A stretch of DNA of 64,000 nucleotides, taken from Nematostella vectensis. Lineage: Eukaryota > Cnidaria > Anthozoa > Actiniaria > Edwardsiidae. Under the pieces are notes generated by a model. The model was not told the origin of the DNA, did not search any database, and worked only from the letters and a program-made list of their open reading frames with translations. The DNA lies in NCBI RefSeq assembly GCF_932526225.1, contig NC_064036.1, positions 12,021,181 through 12,085,180 of the forward strand, read 5' to 3'. Both the position numbers and the translations under genes were made by a program. Every line of letters starts with the position of its first letter. The first letter of the stretch is position 1. Of this stretch, positions 11,515-22,700 are shown piece after piece.

Positions 11515-14500
11515 TCAGTCCTTCTGTTTTGTAACGCTTGTGAGGTGAACAGGGCACTCCATCTCCACCGGAACCTCCTCAATGAAAGAAGGCATCCGTT
11601 CACAGCCGATGCAAAGAGCGTAGTTGTCTGCACGGTTTTCGGCTTCCTCGACCGACTGAGCTAGCGGTACCTTCAGAGTCTCCGGAATAAAGAAGAACGC
11701 AATGGCGGCAAGGATACACAAACAGCCGAAAAGGATCACGGGAAGGTACAAACTAACACCTGGCAAATCTTTCTGCAAGAGAAAAGTAAGAGGTATTTGT
11801 CCCCACTTTCAAACCAACGACACAACTCTAGTTTATCTCCAGTGTATTAAGGCTTGGATCCTAAGCTAAAACAGTTGAAATTTTGAAAGTTGCCTTAAAG
11901 TGAGTTAACATTGCCTTAAATGCACCATTTTTGGTCAAAACATCAAACTCGGCAATGTTAGCTGATTGCTAATATTTTATTTTGAGTAATGACGTCATCC
12001 AGCCGATCACGTGACTTTTGCAAATCAATATTTCGTAAAATTCTCCGCTGGTGGATACGCTATGAAAAAGAAAACATCGCATGTTTTTATGTTCCTTTGA
12101 AACACGTCTGCACACTGATATCTTAACCGGCAAGAAAAGTTTAGCCTTCCGGTCACAAATCAACATTTTATTTCGCAGCAGGTCACGTGACTTAACAAAG
12201 TTTTAATATCTTGTTAACGGCAGAGAAAATTCCGGATGCTAAAACGTTATCATATGACACACATAAAGTCAACACTTATTTAGTAAACAGGCAAAAAACT
12301 ATTTTGTCATGTGATCTATTTTGTGACGCAAGAAAACATTACAAAAATGTTAAGGTCGTCGACTTTATTCACCTTGCCAAAAAGAATGAATTTAAGGCGA
12401 TGTTAACACAGTTTAAGGCAAAAAGTTATATTCGATGCTAAGAGCAAACTACCCAGGCCTTAATATACTTGAGATTGATGCATACAAATTCGACGCATTA
12501 CCAGCATAATGACATACGGCGCCACCAGACCACCGATCCGGGCGAACGTAGCGCATGTTCCAATTGCGGTATTACTGTAACAAAGAATTGCAGGCTCATC
12601 ACATAACGACTAAAATGACTGTTAACCGCGGAAAAGGTGTGTGTGACTTACCGTATGGTAGTGGGGTACAGCTCTGAAGTGATGAGGTAGATTGTGGTCC
12701 AGAGCGCACCAATGACGCCTCTTGCAGTCAATGCTAAGCCAGTCATCAGCAGCGGGTAGCCTTCACCAAAGAGAGTGTGATACCTCAGATATGTTAATTA
12801 TATCTTTTTTATTATATTTCATATTATACACCAACTATTCCAATACTAAAGTAACACCAGGTATTCCAATACCTGAAGTAAAACCAAGTATTCCAATGCC
12901 TTAGGGAACACCAAGCATTCCAATACCTGAAGGAACACCAAGTATTCCAATACCTGAAGGAACACCAAGTATTCCAATACCTGAAGGAGCACCAAGTATT
13001 CCAATACCTAAAGGAACACCAAGTATTCCAATACCAAAAGAAACACCAAGTATTCCAATACCTGAAGGAACACCAAGTATTCCAACACCTGAAGGAACAC
13101 CAAGTATTTCAATACCTAAAGGAACACCAAGTATTCCAATACCTGAAGGAACACCAAGTATTCCAACACCTTAAGGAACACCAAGTATTACAATACCTGA
13201 AGGAACACCAAGTATTCCAATACCTGAAGGAGCACCAAGTATTCCAATACCTTAAGGAACGCCAAGTATTCCAATACCTTAAGGAACACCAAGTATTCCA
13301 ATACCTGAAGGAACACCAACTATTTCAATACCTGAAGGAACACCACGTATTCCAATACCTTAAGGAACACCAAGTATTCCAATACCTAAAGGAACACCAA
13401 GTGTTTCAATACCTGAAGGAACGCCAAGTATTTCAATACCTAAAGGAACACCAAGTATTCCAATACCTTAAGGAACACCAAGTATTTCAACACCTAAAGG
13501 AACGCCAAGTATTCCAATACCTTAAGGAACACCAAGTATTCCAATACCTTAAGGAACACCAAGTATTCCAATACTAAAGTAACACCAAGTATTCCAATAC
13601 CTTAAGGAACACCAAGTATTTCAATACCTAAAGGAACACCAAGTATTCCAATACCTTAAGGAACACCAAGTATTCCAATACCTTAAGGAACACCAAGTAT
13701 TTCAATACCTTAAGGAACACCAAGTATTCCAATACCTTAAGGAACACCAGGTATTCCAATACCTTAAGGAACACCAGGTATTCCAATACCTGAGGGAATA
13801 CAAATACCTGAGCAATCAACAAGTATCCAAAATACCTGACAGAACACCAAGTATTCCAATACCTGAGGGAACAGCCAGTATTCCAATGCAGAGCGCTCCA
13901 GATAATGCCATGAAGATGATATGGATCAGCCGACGCCCAAACCTAAGCAAAAATCATGGCACGTTTAGCTCTTTTGTCTGCTGAAGTTGTTGAAAGCTTA
14001 AAATGTTGGATAAGGCGGACGATAAGGTTGTTTTTTTAATTGATTAACATAGTGTAAAATCTGTTTACAGTAAACCTCTGCTGGTCTCACTTAAACTCGC
14101 CTCAGATTCGTGGTCAGGATTTGTGGCAAGGTTTATGTGTGTGTGGATGGAAAGAGAGGGGGAGGGGTGCAAGATTGTTTGCGTGTTGCGTTCCAAGTGC
14201 TGTACTTTTGATAATAGAGACAGAAATCTTACTTGGCGATTAAACAACCAATGACAGGCAAGAGAAGCGTCGGGAGGATAGCAGAATACACGAGGTTTAG
14301 GTATAAATCTCCTGCTAGAGACGACATGAATAACGTAAAGCCGTACGACGACAAAGCCACTGTGCACCTATAAAGAAAACGGATGTTAAAAAGAGCATGA
14401 CGCAATTCCTTTTTTAAAATATCTGTTCTCCCATAGGTAAGGTAAGGTCAAGTTTATTCTAAAAAAATATTTCACCTATTATAGAGTGATGAGGGAAATG

Positions 14501-17500
14501 TGAATTTGCAGAGTTGTTAATGAAGGCGATTTTGGGTTCTTTCACCAAGACAACTCTATCGAAAAAATATTTTAGGTAAAGCTTATATAAAATACTACAC
14601 GTAAAATGTTATTATCTCACCAGTTAATGGCCATGACGAGCGTAAATTTTCTCATCTTGGGCGTGCGAACCATATCAAGTTGTGTGTGACGCTTGGTCAC
14701 TTCACCTTCCCTTTTAACCTGACTTTCCCTGATTCTCTCGATGAGCTGTCGAAGACTATTTTTGTCAAGAGGTTGCTCCTTGGATTTGCCTCCAAAGTTT
14801 ACTAGAATCTCGTGAGCTTCATCCAAACGACCCTTGGTTAACAGCCAGCGGGGAGACTCGAATATCCATCTGGTGGGGGGATAATAAGAACTTGCATTGA
14901 GCTGAGATTGGAGATCAGAAAGTCAGTGATAGCTCAAACAACTCAAACACCTCTCACAGGAATTCTAACCATTCCACCATTTGTAAAACCTATAATGAAA
15001 TGATCATTTTCTTCCTTAAATGCCTTTTTTTAACATCTTTGATTTCAGAATCTCTTTCTAAACCGACTTACTTCCAAAAGAGTAATATAGCCAATCCCGG
15101 GGCTGCCCCAATCAACATGAAAGTCCTCCAGTCCCTGATAAAATACGCCACAAGAATTATAAGAAACCATCCTGCTTTCCAAAACAACTCGTTGATAATA
15201 CCAGCGATGGTGCGGTGATCTGGGCCGATCATCTCAATGATCAAGGTGTATTGGCAAGTTATCGAAGATGCAAGCGAAAGTCCAGCGAAGAAGATAAGAA
15301 TGATCAGTGCGATATGGCTGGTCACAAATGATGCTCCAATAAACGCTGCTGCCTAAAAATTAATGCATCAGAAATAGACATTATATAGTATTCGTGCTTA
15401 TTTTATTGCTTTTAACGCAAAAATGAAAAAAAAAAACCCGAAAGTTTAGCTAAGAATGACTTTCAAAATGTTTCACCTGTGTTATAAATGGAATTGGTAT
15501 TCAAAAGATTTAACGAAATTCCTAGGTCTGTAGGTTTGTTACAAATGCGGTTGATGTTTGTTACAAATCCGGTTAACTAGTTTGTTACATATCCGGTTGA
15601 TTTTTGCTACAAATGCGATTTTGTTACAAATCCCGTTGACTGTTACAAATCGGGGTGATACATTAGTATCTGCCTTCAAATCAAATTCAAAATCCAAGTG
15701 ATGTAGTCTATAGTGTCATAGTTGCTTCCAATAATCATGTGTCTTGTTGACATTTGACACATAATAACCACTAATAATAACCACTATAACCAAAAGCAGA
15801 CTCGTACCCAGTCGCTAATTAAATATTAGGGCGCGCAATGCGTTATGGTGAGGGATAAGGAATTGCGCCCTTATCTTCCTTATCTTCCTTCCCGGGCATC
15901 CTTGCGCGCCCTCTTTTTTCCTCTCAAGCTCTCTTCTCTTTCTGTTCTTTTATTAATAAGCGACTGGGTACGAGTCTGAGCCAAAAGCCAGTGGGGTCTT
16001 GGGGCATGAAGACAGCAATATTCTAAAGACCCAACCATTTGTATTACCTGTAATGCAACGGAAACAGTCAGTGTTATTTTCCTTCCAAAAGCATCAGACA
16101 CTGTTCCTGATAAAAAGGACCCAAAAAGATACCCAACAAAATACATCGATTGGACAAGAGCGGAGATGTAACTACGTTCACATAGTAGATTCCACTGAAA
16201 GAAAAAAAAAAGAACAAATAAATGGTAGCTCATACACAGTATTCAAGAGTATTACACTCTTCTTGATATGAGAGCCTTATTATAAGCATGTCAATAACAT
16301 CTCCTGACATGAATTACACGAACCTTTCATCGTTTCTCAAAATGCCCGATACTCAGAAATCTAGAAACTCACCCGGTAAGCCCCCGATAAACTCTTTGGT
16401 GTTTCTCCATATTCCCGCTACCTTGGGTCCCGAAAAAAAATTCCCGTGAACTTGCCCGCTTAAGTCCGGCGCAGATGATAAGAAAAAATACAGGAGTGCA
16501 CTTTGATCATGCCTCGCGAGGCCAAAAAGTCACAAGAGCGGACGTTAGATCGAGCGAAGTTACGTCTCACGAGCAACTGAGACAAAATTTCTTGAATTAA
16601 CCATGGCGTTTAAATAAGATATATTTAGGCACTGTCTGGAAGCGGAGCCCCAGAACTAGATTGGAGTATAAAGCAATTAAAAGGTTTAAAATGTTAGAGC
16701 TGAAATGTGTCTCCAAATTCCTGAAATATGGAAATAAACGATTATGGAAACCGTTACTCTTCCTCTGTAGTAACTTTTCAGTGGGATGCAGGGAAGACTG
16801 TGGTCAAGTGGATTTGTCTTTTTTTATTTCCCTGACTCTGGTAGGGAATTTTAGGCAGATTAGGGTGGAACCGACCCCTGAGCGCTAAACAACCGAAAAA
16901 AAAAAATACGATTGGCATGCCCCTTGTCCGCACAACAAAAGAAGATAACCTGCCGTTCACTCTGCATACCAGTGTTTTTTAAAATTTGTTCCTTGCAAGA
17001 TAGATGCTAAAGTGTTCTGATTAACAAATTAAAAGTCAATTTACTGGTTAGGCAACTTGATTACAGAATAAAAAAAAACTAGAAGTTCTCGTGAAGAAGT
17101 GAAGCTAATTTAGAACACTAGAAATTACGGAAGCATATAATGCATCTGTGGTGTACTGATGTCCCAGCCATGGAGTGCCCCCAACCCTTCCTCTTGTTCT
17201 TTGAGAAAGGAACTGTCTAAATCTTTCTATTCTATGCTTGTAAATATGCTAGAGGATATTCTGTCTCCGCTTAAGGCAGTGCTTTAATCTATATATTACA
17301 ATAATGAATATGTTTTTGTACCTTACAATTTAGTTTTGGGGAGCGCGCGCGCACCCTGCTTATACAAGCGTGCGTGTGTCCTCTAATAACACATTGACCA
17401 ATCAGAGCGCGCAATTTATTTTTTCTTTGAGTCTTTTTGTTGCGAGGACAACACAGTACATTTAGTGCTCGGCGCGGAAACACTTACCGGGAGCGCCAGA

Positions 17501-18016
17501 CCCTCCGAGAATTTAAGGGCAAGAAATGAATAATTTCTCTCGGAGAGAAAAACTCGGAAATTTCGAGAAACAAAATTCGTCATTTGCGTGCTTTTCGGAC
17601 GAGTTTTCGGGTAACTTTATTTAAGGAGTAAGGAAGATTGCAGTTTGCGTCTATCATTCAGTGTACTTTAACCATTGTGTGTAAGCACTGACAGCTTGGC
17701 CTTTCTCATTTCTCAACAAATATAGAAGACTCACTAGGCTGACAATTTACTGGGTTAATTTTACCTCGCTAACAATGCTGGTAAAAGGTCCATCGAAGAC
17801 GTACGAAGTACAATTGTCGCAACACTTGTTCGGCTGGCACGAGCTGTTGCCATCCCCACAGTGGTACTGAGGGGCACTGAAGCTGAAAATCATGTTACCG
17901 GCAGAAGAGACAGTAAAAAACAATAGAAGGCAATTCAGGCCAAAGAAGCGCAACTTCTGGTAAGTGCCGAATGATGGAACAAGCCTGAAAACTTCTCTAA
18001 AGTCTAGCTCAGCCAT
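11515..18016 (-). CDS. SLC22-type organic ion transporter, paralogue A
   Basis: Major facilitator superfamily, SLC22-like: plasma-membrane transport of organic cations, anions or zwitterions. The substrate cannot be told. Nine exons: 17765-18016, 16048-16194, 15072-15352, 14621-14869, 14233-14367, 13863-13942, 12652-12760, 12502-12574 and 11515-11772. All junctions are GT/AG and the frame is continuous for 527 residues (family usually 520-560). Seen: TM1 about 25-46, then a short Cys-rich loop with several N-glycosylation sites. MFS motif SDAFGRK is at 117-123, the family signature ESPRWLL at 231-237, KFGRR at 355-359, ELYPTTIR at 411-418, RNTAIGTCATFARIGG after it, and PETLKVPL from 472. The loop is shorter than in vertebrate SLC22. 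No disabling change is seen. Confidence 0.92.
11841..12470. mobile_element. Inverted-repeat element in intron 8 of transporter A
   Basis: The ends (GTATTAAGGC... and ...GCCTTAATATAC) are inverted copies. Matching continues inwards through blocks such as TTGCCTTAAA and GTTAACATTGCC. Intron 8 of paralogue B is only 89 bp and lacks it, so it inserted in A after the duplication or was lost from B. It has no coding capacity. Confidence 0.6.
12829..13862. repeat. 27 bp minisatellite abutting the exon 6 donor of transporter A
   Basis: Nearly 40 tandem copies of a 27 bp unit. On the coding strand the unit is GGTATTGGAATACTTGGTGT plus TCCTTCA. It runs directly into exon 6, whose last bases (GGAATACTGGCTGTTCCCTCAG) are almost the same sequence. 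In the exon frame a unit would read GIGILGVPS, but many units have TCA changed to TAA, a stop, so the array is intronic. Most units keep a potential CAG/GTATTG or AAG/GTATTG donor. Confidence 0.9.
15797..15978. mobile_element. MITE with perfect 20 bp TIRs and 9 bp target duplication (Mutator-like)
   Basis: The ends CAGACTCGTACCCAGTCGCT and their exact reverse complement (15959-15978) enclose 142 bp of non-coding DNA. It lies in intron 2 of transporter A. Flanks are AACCAAAAG (15788-15796) and AGCCAAAAG (15979-15987). Paralogue B has a single AACCATAAG followed by CCAGT at this place, an empty site. A 9 bp duplication is typical of Mutator-like elements. Confidence 0.75.
16195..17764 (-). other. 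Intron 1 of transporter A
   Basis: 1.57 kb, AT-rich, alignable in blocks with intron 1 of paralogue B (for example the CACCCGGTAAGCC block near 16371 and 35158). I see no exon or complete transposon in it. Confidence 0.5.
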
Positions 18017-19763
18017 CTTATGGTAAAATCATAAGATGATAAGATTGGTCGATTGAAGAACAGCTGCGAATGGCTCCAACTCTAAATGATCCCAAAATAT
18101 GATCGCTGTCGTGCTCGCACGAAATCCAATACTAATATCACATTTTTTTGACCTCAGGTGCAAAGATCATTAGGACAAGATCTGATGTTATCAGATCAAC
18201 CTCTTTTCTTCTTGTTTTTTTTTTTTTTATAAAACTGTGCAGTTACTGTTGGGATTCCAGGCGCCTTCTCAGCATTTGCCGAGGGGGATAGAGGGGCAGA
18301 TTGTGCACATTTATAGGTATTATATGAAAAAAGGGTTTTTTTTTTTATTGTTCTTTAATGCTCGGACAAAAGGGGATGCGGACCCTCCTGTGTACGCGCT
18401 AAATACGTGTAATTATGAAGAGTTGACTATCGCGTGAATCTCAAAGTCAGACAGCCGTCATACTCTTGTCAAGAACAAATAAAGTACTTAATAAAGAATT
18501 TAAATTTAATACGGCTAAGGGCAGATGACAAGATGTAGTTCTAAGATAGTTCTAAAGGAATTTGCGTGTACAAAGAGGAGACAAAGAAACAATTGAATAA
18601 CTTCCTTCACAGCCCCCCCCCCCCCCCCCCCCGCTGTTTAAGCAATGAACTGACGGCTTGTTTCGCTACACTGTATATTTATTTGTTTTTTTTTTACTGT
18701 GTACATTGCGTATATTTACGTATTGTTTGAAACAGCGCCTGCTACATCAAGTGGTAGCATGTTGCATGTCCTAACAATTTTTTTAGGATATAAAAACCCA
18801 GATGGGTGATAAATTTAGGTAACAGTTACACATGCTGATATTTGAGCCCTTTTGATGCAATATTTGAATGGTATGGAATGGTATGGAAGAATCCTGGGTA
18901 GGCAGCTTGCCGGCTTTCACTCGAGTTAGTCAGAAATGTTTGGTTTTCGAATATTGGGAATCCTGTGGCGCACGCGAAGGCCGAGGTGAGCTGGTGCGAG
19001 AGTGCCACCCTTGCCCCAAAGGTTCCATATATGAAGAAAACGTTGTCGTTTTGGGGGTCTGGTACCGAGGAAACTTTCTTTTCAGGGACCTTCTCAACTA
19101 ACTTAAGATGGTCACAGTAACTGTTTTTCTCTTCTGGTTACAAGTCATAAAAATTACAAAGCCCCTAGGGTACGCTCACCTAAAAAATTACAAGAATCAT
19201 GCAAATTTTCCAAATAAGATATATATTAGTTTCCTTATATGGAAGTGACCGCCTTTGGCAAAAACGACAATTTTGGGCTCAATTTTCTTGATAGGAATAT
19301 TCGAAAACAAAACATTTCCGACTAACCCCAAATGGCATGTTAAGCATGCATGGGGGAGGCTAAGATGGAATTCATAGCTGATTCCACTCTAAGAGTAGAG
19401 GGAAAAGGCTATTTACACTTCGTGCCGACCGTTTGAATTAGTAAGCCACGATAAAACCTCTAAGACTACTCTTATCCAGGGATGGATTCGCAAAGTAAAG
19501 CATGTGGATTTTTTAATGAGGCTACGAAGTCTTCTCATAATTGTTTTCCAATATTGGATGAAAATAATGAAAAAAGGTCTGGCTGACAAGAACTGTTACA
19601 AAATCAATAAAAACAATCATTAACTCATTGAAATATCTGTGGGAAAAAGAGACACTGAACGTCCAACAAGAATATGTTTCTGAAGGCCGAAGCGAAGGGG
19701 GGAACACGCGTGAAAAGTGGGGAGTATCACGTGCCCTGCGCCCATCCATACCCACACGTCTAC
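18017..19763. other. Spacer between transporters A and B; upstream region of A
   Basis: The first kilobase upstream of A aligns with that upstream of B (36318-37700), so the duplicated unit includes the promoter. The shared part contains a degenerate GTACCCAG-type MITE (about 18245-18410). Unique details are a palindrome, GATCTGATGTTATCAGATC (18179-18197), with GATA-like cores, and a C run at about 18611-18632. At 18880-18960 there is one arm of an inverted repeat; the other arm, CGAAAACAAAACATTTCCGA, is near 19302. No TATA box is seen. The 3' end of B occupies the last 250 bases. Confidence 0.5.
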
Positions 19764-22700
19764 TCAGTCCTTCTGTTCTGTAACGCTTGTGAGGCACTCC
19801 ATTTCCACCGGAACCTCCTCAATGAAAGAAGGTATCCTTTCACAGCAGATGCAAAGAGCGTAGTTGTCTGCACGGTTTTCGGCTTCCTCGATCGACTGAG
19901 CTAGCGGTACCTTCAGAGTCTCCGGGATAAAAAAGAAGGCAATGGCGGCAAGGATACACAGACAGCCGAAAATGATCACGGGAAGGTACAAACTAACACC
20001 TGGCAAATCTTTCTGCAAGAGAAAAGTAAGAGGTATTTGTCCCCACTTTCAAACCAGCGACAATTGTTGTTTGTTGATGCATATAAAATAAAACGCATTA
20101 CCAGCATAATGAAATACGGCGCCACCAGACCACCGATCCGGGCGAATGTAGCGCATGTTCCAATTGCGGTATTACTGTAACAAAGAATTGTAGGCTCATC
20201 ACATAACGACTAAAATGACTGATAACCGCGGAAAAGGTGTTTGTGACTTACCGTATGGTAGTGGGGTACAGCTCTGAAGTGATGAGGTAGATTGTGGTCC
20301 ACAGCACACCAATGACGCCTCTTCCAGTCAATGCTAAGCCAGTTATCAGCAGCGGGTAGCCTTCGTCAAAACAAAAATATCTGATACTTTGGAGATTGTA
20401 AATAATATATATATATCTAAAAACTAATTATCCAAAAATCAAGTATTCCAAAACCTGAAGTAACACCAAGTATTACAATACCATAGGGAACACCAAGTAT
20501 TCCAATACCTTAAGGAACACCAAGTATTCCAATACCAGAGGGAACACCAAGTATTCCAATACCAGAGGGAACGCCAAGTATTTCAATACCAGAGGGAACG
20601 CCAAGTATTACAATACCAGAGGGAACGCCAAGTATTACAATACCAGAGGGAACGCCAAGTATTACAAAAACTGACAATCACCAAGCATTCTAATACCTGA
20701 AGAAACACCAAGTATCCCAATCTGAGATTCCATCCTATACCTGAAGGAACACCAAGTTTTCCATCCTATACCTGAAGGAACAACAAGTATTCCATCCTAT
20801 ACCTGTAGGAACACCAAGTATTCCATCCTATACCTGTAGGAACACCAAGTATTCCATCCTATACCTGAGGGAACACCAAGTATTCCATCCTATACCTGAA
20901 GGAACACCAAGTATTCCATCCTATACCTGAAGGAACACCAAGTATTCCATCCTATACCTGTAGGAACACCAAGTATTCCATCCTATACCTGAGGGAACAC
21001 CAAGTATTCCATCCTATACCTGAAGGAACACCAAGTATTCCATCCTATACCTGAAGGAACACCAAGTATTCCATCCTATACCTGAAGGAACACCAAGTAT
21101 TCCATCCTATACCTGTAGGAACACCAAGTATTCCATCCTATACCTGAGGGAACACCAAGTATTCCATCCTATACCTGAAGGAACACCAAGTATTCCATCC
21201 TATACCTGAAGGAACACCAAGTATTCCATCTTATACCAGAGGGAACACCAAGTATTCCATCCTATACCTGAGGGAACAGCAATAATTCCAAGGCAGACCG
21301 CCCCAGATAACGCCGTGAAGATGATATGGATCAGCCGACGCCCAAACCTGAACAACAATAATAATGCGCTTAGCTCTTTCGTCTTCTGATGTCGTTGTAA
21401 GCTTTAAACCCTTAACAATGGATAGGAAAGTTTTTTTTTTCAGGAGAACCGGCAGGCTTTTAAAGCCCCGTGCAAACTGCGAGACGACGGTCAGACGTTG
21501 ACCCAGCAATGTTGGCGCAGTTTGAACACCGTGTTGGGAGGTACTGGATGGAGCTGGCAAGTGTTGGCGAAATTTTGATTGACTTTTAAATTTTAATTGG
21601 CCAGCACTTCGCCAGCATCCCCTTTGCCTCGTGGTCATTCGAGCATATTACAGCTTTGTTGGCGCAGCTTGCACATGGACCCGGCAATACTGGGCTCATT
21701 TTGCATCGTGTTCATAGAGAAAATTTCGTGATACCGATTTTTGGTCGTGAAATCGATATATGACTGAAATTTACCATGCAGAACAAAATCCCACGTGCTA
21801 CTTTCTAATCATTGCTCTTTATCGTCCTCTCATTAGGCATGTGTAGATTGTGCTAGCAAATTTGGGAAAAGTTGTTTAAAATATAGCCAAAAGTTGCCCT
21901 AAAATTGCAAATAGGGATTTTAAGATGCGATAACGGCTACGGCTAGGACCCGAGAATAACACTTAAACACTTGGCGACAAATACCAAAATAGTTTCGATG
22001 AAATAACCTAGACTTTATATTCACGAAAAAACAGCTGAAATTAACCTCAAACTTCATTTCTTTAATAGGAAACAAATAAAGGCGAATTTATACTCAAACC
22101 AACCACGTACTCGCCAGACCGTAAAATTTGGAATTTCACGTCGTGTTTTGGCGGAGAACGGTTGGAAATCTATTAGACAGAACTCATTTTCACGTGCATC
22201 CTTTAAATCCTTAAATTAATTTAATTGTTTGCTACCGTCGCCGTACTCGTATCTTAAAGTCCCTAAGGTTAAGTTCAAACGTCGTATTATCCATGAGCCA
22301 TGAGCCGTATTCAATGCAAATTCATGCAAATGAAGATGAAACAAACGACTTGGTTCATTTGCATGCATTTGCATTGAATACGGCTCATGGATAATACGAC
22401 GTTTGAACTTAGCCTAATATATCCAAAAGTTGCCACCAGAAATTAAAAACGTTGCTCGCTCTCTAGAGTTATTTGTTCTAGATAAATGCTCAAAACATAT
22501 CCGTTTGCTTCTTTTCATTTCAACAATTTAATTAATTATTTTACCAATCTTAAAATATGTTTAATTAATCATTAAAATATAAATACATTTGTCAATCAAT
22601 GTCTTTTAACTCAACAATAAATAGGATAAGAGATACGTATTTTCTAGTAAATTTTCTATCTAGTCAAAGTTCACTTGGATAGGCATCATGTTATTATAAT

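Noticed and set aside
11300-11664. Overlapping repetitive open frames on both strands
   Set aside because: Artefacts of the 20 bp minisatellite and of exon 9 of the transporter read in the wrong frame.
13628-13822. Repeated VLEYLVFLK open frame on minus
   Set aside because: Artefact of the 27 bp minisatellite, out of frame with exon 6.
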